This document shows positions 50,043-62,336 of a DNA stretch of 64,000 nt, in pieces (position 1 is the stretch's first letter; each line of letters starts with the position of its first letter). A program made the translations under genes and the position numbers. The DNA comes from Diatrype stigma (Eukaryota > Ascomycota > Sordariomycetes > Xylariales > Diatrypaceae). The notes under the pieces were generated by a model. That model saw only the letters and a list, made by a program, of their open reading frames with translations, ran no database searches and was not told the origin of the DNA. The stretch spans positions 186,001 to 250,000 of the forward strand of contig JAKJXP020000013.1 in the NCBI GenBank assembly GCA_022225965.2, written 5' to 3'.

Positions 50043-52277
50043 ATGGAATTAGATAATAGTTTTTATTCTGCTCAGAAGAGTTTCGCTCGTCCACGAATCC
50101 CTATAGCATCAACGATGAGCGCCTCCTACCCCCAGGAGATCTCACCATCGTCGAATGGGTCGCCATCCGAGATGTACAGTGTTCTTGGCCAGGACACAAC
50201 TACCGAACCCCACTCTATGCCAATGGTTCCCGCCTCAGTGGGCATGAACATGGGCCCTCCTCCGCCGCCATCCACGGTTCCTGCCGCCTGCCTCGCATGC
50301 GTAAGACCACCTGACTTCGAAACACCGCTCTTGTAACCCGACCGTATCATGCTGACTAGAACTCCTCTATCAACAGCGGGGCAAGCATTTGAAATGCGAC
50401 GGGCTGAACCCGTGTTCCCGTTGCAAGACGACCAACTCGGATTGCAACTACATAGCTTCGCGCCGTGGCTACAAGGGCCCGAGACGGGGCACGGCCACGA
50501 ACCCGAATAAGCGCCATGCCTCGGACTCTCCGCCCTCGGTCGACGGCGGCGGCGGCAACAGCTGCCCTATGCTTCTTGGCGCATCCGTCGCAACACCGGG
50601 TGGTCCTCCGAGTGTTGCGACGTTCAACCCGAGCTTGGTGTTCACCGAACCACCGCTGACGCCATACGCGACACCGGGAATAATGAATACTATGCAGCTG
50701 TACCGGAATCCGTACCTGAACGCTAGCAGTGGCGCTCTAGTCGAAGCGCCCTTCCGCTCTCAGCGGAGCCTGCCCGATCGCTGCATTGACTCATTTTACT
50801 TCCACTTCTTTCCAGGCCATCCGTCGGTGTTGCCCAAAGAGCACGTCCTGAAAATGGGCAAAGAGAGAAACCTTGAACCCCTATTTGCAGCGATGAGGTG
50901 GGTCGGGTCGCTGTACATCGACGCCGGTCCGTCCCGAGCTAGCTTCTTCGACGAGGTTATGCGGCTGGTCTATGCAGCGGATGTCACGAAGGACGGGTTC
51001 CTTGTCCAAGCCATGACGATTTTGCTGGTCGGGCTCGACGGGAACTGTGAGCAGGAGCGGGCGCGAGACATCCTCGGAGATGTTGAACAGATCGCCGTCG
51101 AAATTGGGCTGTACACACGAGCCTATGCCACGGTGCACGGGGCTGGAAACCCAGTCTTGGAGGAAAGCTGGCGGCGAACGTGGTGGGACTTACTCGTTGT
51201 GGACGGAATGGTCGCAGGTGTACACCGGGCAACTAACTTCCTCCTCTATGACATTGTCGCCGACGTAGCTTTGCCCTGCGAAGAACAGCAGTACCTATCG
51301 GGGGTAAGTCTTAGTCTAAGTCTCAACCAGGAGAATACTACCAGCAGATCGACTGACTAGCCATGCTAGAACATTCCCCAACCGATGTACATGGAAGACT
51401 TTGACGATCAGATCTTCAGCGGGGAAGACAGGGAATTCTCATCCTTCACCTACCGGATAGCCGCAATCCGGAACCTGGGACGCATGATGCGTCTGCCAAA
51501 CAGCGGCTTCCCAAGCGACGAGAACGTGGACAAGATCGAGTCGCACATCTCTAACTGGCGTATACACTTGCCACCATCTAAGCGCAACTGCCTAACCGAA
51601 GATTGCAAGTTGGATGAGATGATGTTCCAAGCACATATGATCATCCATGCGTATGCACCCTTTCTTTTCTTCGCTCTTGCTCTCATGAGATGAGATCCTC
51701 TCCCCCCTTAACTTACCCGAAAAAAACCTAGCTAACGAAAACGTGATTGAATAATAATACCAGTTGCTCCATCATGCTTCACCAGCCGCTATCGCAGCTC
51801 GACACGTCCCCGGCGCGCGAGGTGACGGCGTGCGCGCCGCACCGGGCGGTGCAGAGCGGGGACGTGTTCAACATCCACACGCGGCACATCATCACGGCGG
51901 CGTGCGCGGTGAGCAAGCTGGTGACGTACGGCGTGCCGATCACGACGCACACGCACTTCTTCACGTGCGTGCTGACTCTGTCGTCCATCGTGCACCTGTC
52001 CAAGTGGGCCCTGTACTACGTGGCCGACTCCGACGACGACCTGCGCCAGCAGATCCGCCTGAACATCGGCGCCCTCAACAAGCTGAGCGCGGTGTGGAAG
52101 GCGGCGCGCCGCGCCGCCGGACAGGTGAAGGGCGTGGCGCAGGACGTCTACCGCGCGAAGAAGGAGCAGCAGCAGGAGAACCCCGCGGCGTACTGGGTGG
52201 GCTACACGCAGGAGCAGATCATTAGCTCTATGGCGGCGGATGAGGGCATTATGGGCGATATCAGTACTATCCTCTGA
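50043..52277 (+). CDS. Zn2Cys6 transcription factor with fungal middle homology region
   Basis: Four exons: 50043-50300, 50377-51303, 51370-51650 and 51764-52277, with introns of 76, 66 and 113 nt (donors GTAAGA, GTAAGT, GTATGC; acceptors CAG, TAG, CAG; CTAAC branch in the third). The product is 659 residues; a second in-frame ATG at 50115 would give 635. The binuclear zinc cluster is at Cys83, 86, 93, 99, 102 and 109 (CX2CX6CX5CX2CX6C), split by the first intron, followed by a basic SRRGYKGPRR linker. The fungal-specific transcription factor domain covers roughly 200-560 (FHFFPGHPSVLPKEHVL, SWRRTWWDLLVVDGM, AHMIIHACSIMLHQPLSQLD). It is a nuclear DNA-binding regulator of unknown targets. No biosynthetic genes adjoin it. 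Confidence 0.92.
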
Positions 52278-52883
52278 TTAGCCTTGCTTTGCCACTGCTC
52301 TACGGACAGGGAAAAGGAGGAAAGAGGGAGAAAGATAAAGCTAGGTGTCGTAACGACGTCACAACGTCGTATCGCCTCGTTCGCATCTGTTCCCCTCTGC
52401 TTGTCTGTCTCTCGTCGAGTAACTGTTCCGGTCCGGTCTCGTCTAGTCCTCATCGCGGGGGTTCTCAGATGCTATGCTGCTGCAATCCAGACGACAACAA
52501 CAACACCAAGAAGAAAAGAAGCATGAAAAACAAAGGAAAGGAAAACTAGTGAAGGATAACGGTGCATATGCAAGAAGGAGATGGGGATGGGGCCTGTATC
52601 ATTGTAAATAGTTCGGGGATCGGGTCAGGGTACTAGGATGGAGAGTGAGAACGGGAATGAAGGGAAAAGGAAAGATACCAACCAACATGCTCTAGTTAGT
52701 TAGGGGTTTCGACCATGTTGGTACATATGCATGTATCTGGGGTAGGCGGGATTTTATTTCATTGGGCGGTGGGTCTACTGAGTGATGTAGAAGGTACCTA
52801 GGTATGATGTGGAACGCTTGCATGGCGTTATAAGGGGTGGGTTGTGTCTGTGTCTGTGTCTGTCCGCGGGAGAGCAGATGGAT

Positions 52884-52919
52884 GAGAGAGAGCGAGCGAG
52901 CGAGAGAGAGAGAGAGAGT
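52884..52919. repeat. GA-rich microsatellite
   Basis: Run of GAGAGAGAGCGAGCGAGC followed by (GA)n, in the 3' flank of the Zn2Cys6 gene. Confidence 0.85.
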
Positions 52920-53496
52920 ATGTGTTGTGTGTAACTAGTAGCTATGTGTGTCTATGCCTGTATGTCAACCTTACCAACTCTGATTCCTTTTTCATAATGG
53001 AAAATGGGGTATAACTATATAACTATATGTATCTCACTCAGGTAAACGACAAGAAGGAACAGCTACGAGTTAACAGTCTTCCTTACTACATACTTAGCTA
53101 TAGCTCCGCCCGCCTTTCCCCGTGTTCGGGCCAGGTTTTCGGCCTCGTCTCACGTGGACACGCACATAGGCACATCCACAGGCATATACCAATGTTCTAG
53201 AGTGGCATGCCTAGTTACCTACCATATAATCTTAGGCTCTCATAAATCGCCGCCTAGCACGCCGAGGGGACACAAGGGGGGAAGGGGGGGTGCAGACATT
53301 CTGGAACATCTACGAAGTAGAACGGCGACCTAATAAATAAAGTAAGCTGGGAGAACCCGCCGCTAAATACAAGATTGGCGCCCGTTGTATCCACCGTTAG
53401 GGCTGGCCGCACGCCTCTGGACGCCGCTATGGCTATACTGACTGACTCGTTAGACTACATACAGGTAAGTAATCGGCGAATACCCAGGGCAGGCCA

Positions 53497-53536
53497 GGGG
53501 GGGGGGGGGGGGGGGGGGGAATTTATNNNNNNNNNN

Positions 53537-53604
<68 letters not shown>
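53497..53604. other. Assembly gap between G and C homopolymers
   Basis: 23 G (53497-53519) followed by AATTTAT, ten N (53527-53536), then 68 C followed by AATTGAT. As at the first gap, similar short flanks follow complementary homopolymers on the two sides, which suggests one locus represented twice with unresolved sequence. Confidence 0.88.
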
Positions 53605-53607
<3 letters not shown>

Positions 53608-55152
53608 TGATAGCTCATCCACTTTAAAATCAAGACATTCCCCGACTCATCCTACATCTCTCCCTCCTGTGTCACTCTAATGCCATCCGTCTACGCCATC
53701 TCAACCAACGCAACGGCGCAGGTAATTATGCCTCACACCCTCCTGTTGGTTTGACCCTGAGTTTCCCTCCGTGGATTACTCGATAGTCTCGATTGCTTAT
53801 CTTCCAGATGGGCACTTGTTTTCATATATATACATATATACATATTCTTGCGATCACTACGGAGTGGCCAAGTCGACGTTGGCGAGGTCGCCGAAGTGAA
53901 GGGTTCCTAGTAACTGAGCCCACGCGTAATCACCCCTTACTACACTTCTCATTCTTTTTTCATTTTACTTTGTTTCCCCTTTCTGTTAAAAGGCTTTAGC
54001 GACGTGGGCTACGGATCATAAATCGACTATCCGAGGTCTCGGGGACTGTTTTCGCTGAAACGGATGTTCCACCTCCTTCCCACCGCCCTGCGTTGGATGT
54101 GTCGATGGATCACCATGACAATTTCGCTTCCACGCAATATTTCCAACTTTTCGGGTCACCTTCGGACCTTCACCGGAACTAGTCCGTACCGAGAACCGAT
54201 ACCTTACTCCAATGATACAGCCCCAAGCCTATTTGTCAAGCACCGTTGTTATCAAGGCATCTCGGTGACCAGATCGTGATGACTAGCTGACCAAACATCT
54301 CAAAAGAACGAAACATCGCACTGCTTTCCTTCCATTTGATATGTTGCGTACCCGGGAAAATGTATAATCTTGAGGAGCTCCCCATTTGCGGTCTACCAAG
54401 TCTCACACCCAGAAGTGGTGGTGCTGAGGCGTGGTAGTAAGCGGCGATGACGTCGGAAGCCACCAACTAATGTTAGCTGAGCATCCTCAGCCTACCGGCC
54501 GGGGCTGTTGACTGTATTGGTCAGACCTTTTACGATGTTCGCCTCGGAATTCAATCACTATCACATTTATTAGTGCCTGCTTTCCCTCTGGCATTGAACT
54601 AACGCGCCTATCACGATTGCTGCCTGAGACTCTCTCATACCGATGAGATTACCGGTCGGCATGGTAGGGCTGGCTGTACAACACGGTGATCGCTCCTATC
54701 CCCCCTGCGTCCTTGTCAGAAACAAACATAATCAATTATAACTTGACCACCACTTGCCCCCGTGTCTGGGTCACCGCAATCTCGTATAAAGGATCTAGCC
54801 GCGATCCGACTTACGCAATAAGGGGGTATTTTTCATGTGAATTTCTTATAAATGGTTTCGTAGTTCGCCTTCGTACCAACACAGGGGAGGTTGTTAAGAG
54901 TTTGATTTCAATAACCTTTTCAACAGCTTATGTCTAGACTCTGACCTCTTCCTGCGACCAAACACAGCTTGCATATGTACCTAGCTGGATAGCTAGCACC
55001 CGACCGCCGCTGCACGCGACGCAGGTTACACGGCATCTGATAGAGAGCCTACTTAGTGTCCATAATATCTTGTACTATAGGCCACGCCCAGCCCAAGCGG
55101 ACCTATCACCTCCCCCGGTGCCCACGTGCGTACCAATCAGTTGTTCATTACG

Positions 55153-56001
55153 ATGACGGCGAAGGCGGTAGGCATTACTGCAGGTCGCGTGGAGAAAGAC
55201 CCGGCAGCACCAGCGTGGACGGCTCAACAACGAGGACAACAGCAGCAGCAGCAGCAGCAACACAGCCATGAAGACTCTCTGTCTGGCAAAACGGCCGACG
55301 ACCTCGCTCGTGTTGCCACTAACGACGACGACCCTGAAAGTGGTTTCGATGGTAAAGCGCATCTGCTGAACACGACGGTTCACACCCTGGCCTGGAGGGA
55401 GGTGACGGTTACTGTGAAGGACCAGAGCACCAAGGAGCTCCGAAACATCGTGGATAATGTCGAGGGCATTGTCGAAGCCGGTATGTTGCACTAGTATGTC
55501 CAAGAGGGAGAAGGGGCAGCACTGAGAAAACAGGGTAAAGAGAGGAGAAAAGAACACAGGAGGAAGCCAGCCCCCTGACTGGTACCTATAGTACAGAACT
55601 GTGCGATGCCGACAGTGAGGCAGACACATAGACGTACACTAAACTTTTAACTCTCTTCAGGTGAGATCTGCGCCTTGATGGGTCCGTCTGGGTGCGGCAA
55701 GACGACGCTGCTGAACGTCCTCGCGCAGCGCGACGCACACGCGCGACAAGTGGCCGGTGCCGTCCTGGTTAACGGAGACGCCGCGGTCCCGCTCGCCGCC
55801 TTTCGGGACCTCAGCTGCTTCGTCGAGCAGGAGGATGCCCTGATAGGTTCCCTGACCGTGCGGGAGACGATCGATTTCGCCGCTCGCCTGTCCACTCGTT
55901 CGAGGTTAGTTATTAAGTCGGAAATTCTTCTTTTATCAGGTTTATATTCGCTCCTTCATTCGTGGTTGGGCTTTATTTTCGCCCTTGGTTCTGACCCTTA
56001 T

Positions 56002-56046
<45 letters not shown>

Positions 56047-58104
56047 GCATCCGAACAGATGATTAATATGTGTCCCAAGTGTATTACCCGCCAAGGAGCG
56101 CGTCGTCCGCATCAACACCCTACTCGACGCCTTCGGCCTTCGGAACCAGGCCGACACTCTGATCGGCACGCCGATCCGCAAGGGCATCAGCGGCGGCCAG
56201 AAGCGCCGCGTCGGCGTCGCCAGCCAGCTCATCACCAGCCCGCGGATCCTGTTTCTCGATGAGCCGACGAGCGGTCTCGACTCGGCTGCTAGCTGGGAGG
56301 TCATCAATTATCTCAGGGGCGTGGCTGAGCAGTACAAGGTTAGTTGACGATCCGCATGTCTTCAACCACGCAAAGGGCTTATATAATATCCTGTCGTCGT
56401 GAGGTGCACTCTGCCCGACGGCCATCTCTTTCCCCCTTTTTTTCTCTTCTTATCTTGCCTCTGACCCTCTCCCAGTTGATCGTCATCGCCAGCATCCACC
56501 AGCCATCGACGAGCACCTTCAACCTCTTCGACAAGCTGCTTCTCCTCTCGAACGGGAAGCCCCACTACTTCGGGCCCGTCGACAAGGTCGCCGGGTACTA
56601 CGCCGCGCTGGGCCACCCAATGCCCAACCACACCAACCCGGCCGAATTTCTCCTAGAGCTCGTAAACACGGACTTCAGCAGCGGCGCGGACCCGGAACGC
56701 TCGTGCGAGCTGGTAAACACATTGGCTACGGCCTGGGAATCCTCGGCCCAGTGTCAGGAGGTGCGCAAGCAGGTCGCTGCTGCGGCTGCCGCTACTGCCA
56801 CCGCGATGACAGAACCTAGTAGCGGCAGTGGGAGCGAGATGGAATTGACCCCCCGGCCGATGCCCACGGCCCCGGCCCACGAGCACTACCGCCATCACCA
56901 GCAGCACGAACATGAGAGGCTCGGATCAAAGAAGAGAAAGCCCGGATCGCTTAGCCTGATCGCAACGCTGCTGCACCGCTCGTTCATCAAGAGCTACCGC
57001 GACGTGGTGGCGTACGGCATCCGCATCGCCATGTACACCGGCCTCGCGATCATGATGGGCACCGTGTGGTTGCGGCTGAGCACCGACCAGGCGTCCATCA
57101 TCCCCTTTACTAACGCCATTGTGAGTACTTTGTCTACGCATTTAGGCGTAACCCGCCGCCCCCTTTTCTGTTTTTTCCCACGTCTGTATTTTGAACTTGA
57201 ACCCCCTCTTTCTTGCACCAGGGCCACGCTAGATTGCGCGCAAAGGCCCTACTACCTCGGGAGGAATAGAGTTAGGGTGAGTTGGCTGGACTAGGTAGCT
57301 GACCAAATACTCCGTCGCCAAAGTTCTTCGCGGCGGCGTTTATGTCATTCATGGCAGTCGCGTACGTTCCCGCATTCCTCGAGGACCGCGCCCAGTACGT
57401 CAAAGAGCACCACAACGGGCTATACGGCGCCACAGAGCTGATCGTGTCGAACTTCTTGATCGGGATCCCGTACCTATGTATGTACCAGTCTCCCACCCCC
57501 TGCCAATTAGTTCCAATCACTGACCTGTGCTGCGGCGGCGCAAGTCTTCATCTCGATCCTCTTCTCCGCCATCTCGTACCACCTGATCAACCTGCGGCCC
57601 GGCGGCGCGCCGGCCTTCTTCACCTGGGTGCTGTGGCTCTTCCTCGACCTGCTGGCGGCCGAGTCGCTCGTCGTGCTGTTCGCCTCGCTGTTCCCGTCCT
57701 TCGTCGTCGCCCTCGCCCTCGTCGCCTTCGCCAACGGCCTCTGGATGTCCGTCGGCGGCTTCCTCGTCCAGCCCACCGCCCTCAACGCCTTCTACCGCTA
57801 CGCCTTCCACTACTGGGACTACCAGAAGTGGGTCTTCGAGGGCATGATGGTCAACGAGTTCGGCGGCCGCGTCTACGAGTGCGCGAGAGTGCCGGCGTCG
57901 CCAGCGGGAAACCAGCAGGAAACGACCTGCGCTTGCATGTGGCTGACGGAGCTTGCGGACCGCTGCCAGATCGCTGGCCAGGGCGTCCTCGATCAGTATG
58001 GCTACCAGCCGGGCCATATGGGCCGCAATGTTGGCATAATGCTGGCGATCGTGGCCGGTTATCGGATCGCGGCCTGGGTGGTGCTGAAGCTGCGTAAGTC
58101 ATAG
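55153..58104 (+). CDS. ABCG (WHITE-type) half-transporter
   Basis: Six exons: 55153-55480, 55661-55904, 56080-56338, 56476-57120, 57324-57477 and 57545-58104, giving 729 residues in continuous phase. A Gln-rich N-terminal tail (~30-45) precedes one nucleotide-binding domain: Walker A GPSGCGKT (117-124), Q-loop region FVEQEDAL, signature ISGGQ (227-231), Walker B ILFLDEP (Asp251-Glu252) and H-loop His285 in ASIHQPS. A His/Ser/Pro-rich linker follows, then six membrane segments (GIRIAMYTGLAIMMGTVWLR, FMSFMAVAYVPAFLED, and the last-exon hydrophobic run) and a Cys-rich extracellular loop CARVPASP...CACMW. NBD-TMD order and size fit ABCG half-transporters that dimerise to export lipids or xenobiotics. 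Three inferred acceptors are AAG, not YAG; family motifs join correctly only with these. Confidence 0.9.
55905..56079 (+). other. ABCG intron 2 containing a CA repeat
   Basis: 175-nt intron, donor GTTAGT, acceptor CCCAAG. It carries a (CA)n microsatellite at ~56002-56041 and so is probably length-polymorphic. Confidence 0.65.
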
Positions 58105-58432
58105 GATACGGGGAATTGACTGTACCTACGATGTAGGTATCCATCACTATATGCACACTATTCGAGGGTCTGTAATATTGTAAGAACATGTTGGCCTAGC
58201 CTGCTAGGCGTGGGTATATTTATAGGCTATATTTTAAGTAATTATGATGACCTTCTAGCGGTTGATCTACTCCTTTACATATCATCCGTGATGCTTGTGC
58301 TCCCATTACATTTTCCGCCCAGTGCCATGTACTATACAGGCTATAAGTTTCATTCTCTTGCTGGATACCCCTTAAGTAATCACACCCCCGAATTAGCTAG
58401 AGTCGACGCCCTCCAAGCCCAAATTGCACCTA
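58105..58432. other. Short convergent intergenic spacer
   Basis: 328 bp between the ends of the convergent ABCG and PAN-type genes. It must hold both 3' ends. Nothing else is seen. Confidence 0.6.
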
Positions 58433-59564
58433 TCAGTCCACGTCCTGCAGCCGCGCCGCATACCACGAGGGGCTCGAGTTAGGCTGGCCTAGCTGGCTCT
58501 TGAGCCAGCACGTCATGGAGTTCTCATAGTCGCCGTATCCGACGCCAACGCATTCGTCGTTCGCGCCACACAGGTCGAGGCAGTCGGCCATGGTAGCGAC
58601 GTCCTTATGTGACTTACCTATATCCTTGGTGCCGTCGTTTGAATTGTAATCCCTCCCGCACTCGATGTTGAACGGCTTCGACGCCGACGTGGGTGACGAC
58701 GGCGATGACAGGTACACTGTGCCATTGTCATGCGGACAGGTCACTGGTGCCAGGACCAGCGTCCCCGTGAAGGTGGGCGCTGGAGGCGCGGTTGCTGCGT
58801 CGCTGTCCTTACGTTAGCCCATTCGTCTAATGATTGGATGTTGTAAGAGTGCTAACGTCGGTCTTATAGACACTTGTAGATTGCGTGAGTATGGGATAGC
58901 GCCAGCATATGAGCAACACTACTGCTGTTCTTGTCTGACGTGAGTGAGAGAACCACATTGTTAGGCGGCAGCTTGCTTTGGCTCCCTCCCAATCAAATGT
59001 AGGTCGTGCGTTGACGCTCTGTGTGCATATGCAACTACCGCCGAGGAAAACAGAGAAACGGGACTGTATAGCTCACCTCCCGCTAGAGTGGTTCATCGTC
59101 AGACCCAGACCGACTCCCAAAGCGATGCCTAAGACCAGCACAAAAGAAACGATCGCAAGCAGGATGAAGCAGTAGTTGCGCTTTATGCCGCATATGACCC
59201 GCGGCGCCGCGTTGGGCTGCGATGTCGTAGCCAGGAAGTGGGGATACCCGCTAGAGGGGACGGCCGTGACCCCGGCATAATAGTTGCCGGCATTCTCGTC
59301 GCCGAAAGGAGATTGGGGCGGAGGCGGATACGGAGGCCCATAGTAGGTCTGTTCGGCAACGTATCCATTGGTCAAGTAGCCAGCCGCTTGCCACTGGTAT
59401 GGTCCCGGGTATTGCGGATACTGGGGTTGTTGTTGTGGTATAGGGTCTGTACCATGGATACTATAGGTGCCGTAGATCGCCCCCGGCTGTTGCTGTCCCT
59501 GTTGCTGCTGGTCTTCTTGTGCTGAGTCCTGCTGTGGTTGATACGGACGTAGTTGAAACGACAT
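58433..59564 (-). CDS. Single-pass membrane protein with PAN/apple-like ectodomain
   Basis: Exons 59564-59077 and 58802-58433 with a 274-nt intron (GTGAGC donor at 59076, CTAAC branch and GGACAG acceptor ending at 58803), giving 285 residues. Residues 1-120 are Gln/Pro/Tyr-rich and probably cytosolic. A single hydrophobic segment at ~131-156 (CFILLAIVSFVLVLGIALGV) follows a positively charged IKRN. Outside it, a Thr/Pro spacer leads to a Cys-rich module (FNIECGRDY, ADCLDLCGANDECVGVGYG, CWLKSQLG, WYAARL) matching the PAN/apple-like domains common in fungal surface proteins. Such modules bind proteins or sugars; the ligand is unknown. The upstream in-frame codons lack ATG, so Met at MSFQLRPY is the start. 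Confidence 0.83.
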
Positions 59565-61013
59565 ACTTAGTAACCACAACCGTATGCAATTATCTGTCAA
59601 GGATGTATATATCGATATACTGGATAAAGTCGAGGTATACTGCTGGGCGCGGCTGTGCCATGATCACGGCGACATCGCAGTAAATGCATAGGTAAGGTGG
59701 AAGGAGAAAATAGCGGGAGAGGAGGGGAGAGAGGGGGATGGGAGAAGGGAGAAGAGAGAAATCAGCAACAACAGACCGTCTTAGTTTTGATCTTCTCAAT
59801 CTCGATGGATATTCCTGGCCCTACTGCAGGGCTGCTATTATTCTCCCTGCTCAGGGGGCCCACGGAATGCTACCGTGTGATTTTCCCTCCGTTTTTCACC
59901 CTTCCTTTCCATGTTCGCATTCGTAGCTGAATATTGAGCTGACATGCATGCATGCATACTTGGATCAAATAAGGCCACGCCAAGATCCTGGTTGGGTGGT
60001 TTTGGGGGCTTCTCATTGTCAAGCATCGAGTGGCGCCAAGCGCTTCCTCGCTTACTTACACCGGGGGTGGCCTATTGTCATAAGCTTTGTGGCAGGTCCG
60101 TACAACTTACAATACCTTATGTAGGCATAAGTAACTGTAGAACCCCCCCTTTTCAAGTAAGCTCCTGGGGATGTACAAGCCGCAAACGAACTACTATTGT
60201 ACGATGTTACCCCCTTTTGAAATGTCTGTCGAATAGCCGCCCACGCTGTATGGTGTCAAGTACCAGATTGAGACTTAATCTCTAACGCCCGAAAGCCTCG
60301 CAATCGCACGAACCAGCTTTGCCACACATGCACCACCTAATTGATTATGAGCTGATGAACTGCCTCGAAGTGGGCGAAGGCGCGCTATAAGCTGACCGAG
60401 CTGAACCAACGGCGCAGCTTCCCCGCCAACAGCCGTTTAACTGATTTATAGAGGGCTGGGAAAGGATCTGCCCTGACGTGAAGTCTATCTAAGCCTACGT
60501 AAGTACTTACATACCTTAAACGTTGCTTAGTCCAGCTGGACATGCTGGAAAAAGCCCTACTGTACTACAACCCCAAATGCTTGACGTGAGCCATCCTGCC
60601 AATCGGCGGGCAGAGGATGTCATGTCGCGAAGGCCTGGCACTTACCGGCATCTCCCAATACCGAGACGCAACAGGGGTCGAGACAGTTCAAACGGTTTGA
60701 TGACTCGATGGAGTACACCCCGTTCAAGGCGATTATTAAGGTACATGTATGTCTTGGCATGAGATGGTATGCAGGCAAACATACAGTCGGGATACTGGAG
60801 ATTGACTGTTGAATATAGAGTCGGCTATGCAGCATCAATTCTTGCACTTTTGGAGTCTGGACTTGGATCTTCGGGAACTATCGGGGTTGGCATGTGGGAA
60901 TTACCCCCCAGGCCCCCTAACTAGTCTACGCCTTCTCGATTTGCCTAACTGACCGGTCGCCAAAAGCATGCTACTTCCTCCAGGGGGCTGGAACGGGCTT
61001 CACCTGACTCTGC
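59565..61013. other. Intergenic, no supported gene
   Basis: Promoter region of the PAN-type gene on the left and 3' flank of the nickel transporter on the right. It has a purine-rich block (59695-59760). No conserved frame is seen. Confidence 0.55.
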
Positions 61014-62336
61014 CTATTCTAGAGGATCCATTGGGCTGCTCGCTCTTTCAGGAGACGCAGGCGTGTCTTCTACATCACGGAAACGGCTGTCTCTATCCGT
61101 CTCCGACACCCGCTCCGCCCTCCGTCTTTCCATCCGGCGCCTCCAGGGTTTGTACGCGACGATAGATCCTACACCGACAAGAAGGAAAAGGCCGCAGATG
61201 CTGCCACCTATTATCTCGAAATGATCTGATATGGCACTTAGACCGTCCCAGAACTTGCCTTCCGGCTCGGCGACGTTTTGCGCCAGCGACAGTATCTGGA
61301 TGATGCCGATGAAGGCGGCGACAACGACGGTGATTGCCGTTAACACGATCGAATAATAAAGAATCGCAACCCTGTCGCGCGCAAATACCTTTGATGTGTA
61401 GAGGGTCATCATCAACGCGCCGTCGGTCGTATCAAGCAAGCACATACCCGCTGATTTGTGGTAAATTTCGTCAGCCAGCCATCGCACACCCTCAAAGCAA
61501 CAGGATCGGGTTGCTTAGGGTCAATTCAACTTACCAGTAAATAGCAATGGGAATATGAGGATAACCCATAGACTAGTCCCCTGAGCCCCCTGTACGCTAG
61601 CAATACCCAATATAGCGATCTCAGAGCTCGTATCAAAACCTAAGCCGAACAGCACCCCGAGGGGATACATCTTCCAAGGACGATCCACGATGCGGAAGAG
61701 GCTACGGAACACGCTCGCCAGGAAGCCCGCACCTTCGAGCTGCAAGTTGTTCGCAGCCTGGTCCTCATCCGCGGCGTCCTCGTCATCTCCGCTCCTACCC
61801 CCGTCGCCTCTGCTCTCCAGTCGCGAGGGGACTTCGGGCTGCTGCTCGCGCAGGACGCAGCGCAGGCGGCCGACAAGGCGGTACAGGACCCAGCCGTTGC
61901 CGAGGCACAACAGGACGAGGAAGGCGGCGCTGACGCTGGTGCCGACGATGCCGCCGACGTAGGCGAAGTTGTCGAAGCGGTCGCGCAGGGCGCCTGACGT
62001 GGCCGCCACGACCACGCACGTCACGACCACGATGGTCGAGTGGCCCAGGCTAAAGAAGGTGCCGACGGTCACGGGCCGCTGGCCCGCCGCGATCAGCCGC
62101 CGCGTCATCAGGTCGATCGCGCTGATGTGGTCGGCGTCCAGCGCGTGCCGCAGGCCCAGCGTGTAGGACAGCACCGCCGGCGTGATCATCGAGGGGAAGT
62201 AGTGCAGCACCACGCCCGAGGCCGTCCATACCAACACGTTCGCCGCGATCAGCAGCCCGATGATCTGCACTACCGGCAGCGGGAGCGCACGGAGCCGCGC
62301 GGGGACGAGGCCGGGGCCGCATATGAGTCCTCGCAT
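61014..62336 (-). CDS. High-affinity nickel/cobalt permease (NiCoT family)
   Basis: Exons 62336-61535 and 61450-61014 with an 84-nt intron (GTAAGT donor at 61534, AATCAG acceptor ending at 61451), 412 residues. The NiCoT signature RHALDADHISAID is at 63-75 in an early helix; its His/Asp residues form the metal filter. Further family motifs are FSLGHSTIVV (95-104), LGFDTSSEIA (232-241) and AGMCLLDTTDGALM (268-281). Eight hydrophobic segments can be traced, with a large acidic cytosolic loop at ~165-205 (RSGDDEDAADEDQ) and a basic/acidic C-terminal tail. S. pombe Nic1 is the characterised fungal relative and serves nickel supply to urease. Codons upstream of Met1 lack ATG, which fixes the start. 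Confidence 0.94.

Larger units (their letters stand above)
52278..55152. other. Intergenic with assembly gap, no supported gene
   Basis: Includes GTGTCT and GAGA/GAGC simple repeats (52846-52920), the second homopolymer gap (53497-53604) and short exon-like pieces on either side of it that cannot be joined. The right end is the upstream region of the ABCG gene. Confidence 0.5.

Noticed and set aside
51764..52225. 153-codon Ala/Arg/Gly-rich frame in the last exon of the Zn2Cys6 gene
   Set aside because: Frame-shifted shadow; splicing phase and family motifs select the other frame.
53375..53712. Exon-like pieces with good donors on both sides of the second gap (TCGTTAGACTACATACAG|GTAAGT and ACGGCGCAG|GTAATT)
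   Set aside because: They are short, lack homology and cannot be joined across undetermined bases; reported only as a possibility.
57222..57270. Possible small extra exon in ABCG intron 4 after a CACCAG acceptor
   Set aside because: It would introduce a stop or break phase, whereas direct joining of FTNAI to FFAAAFMSFMAVAY gives the family motif.
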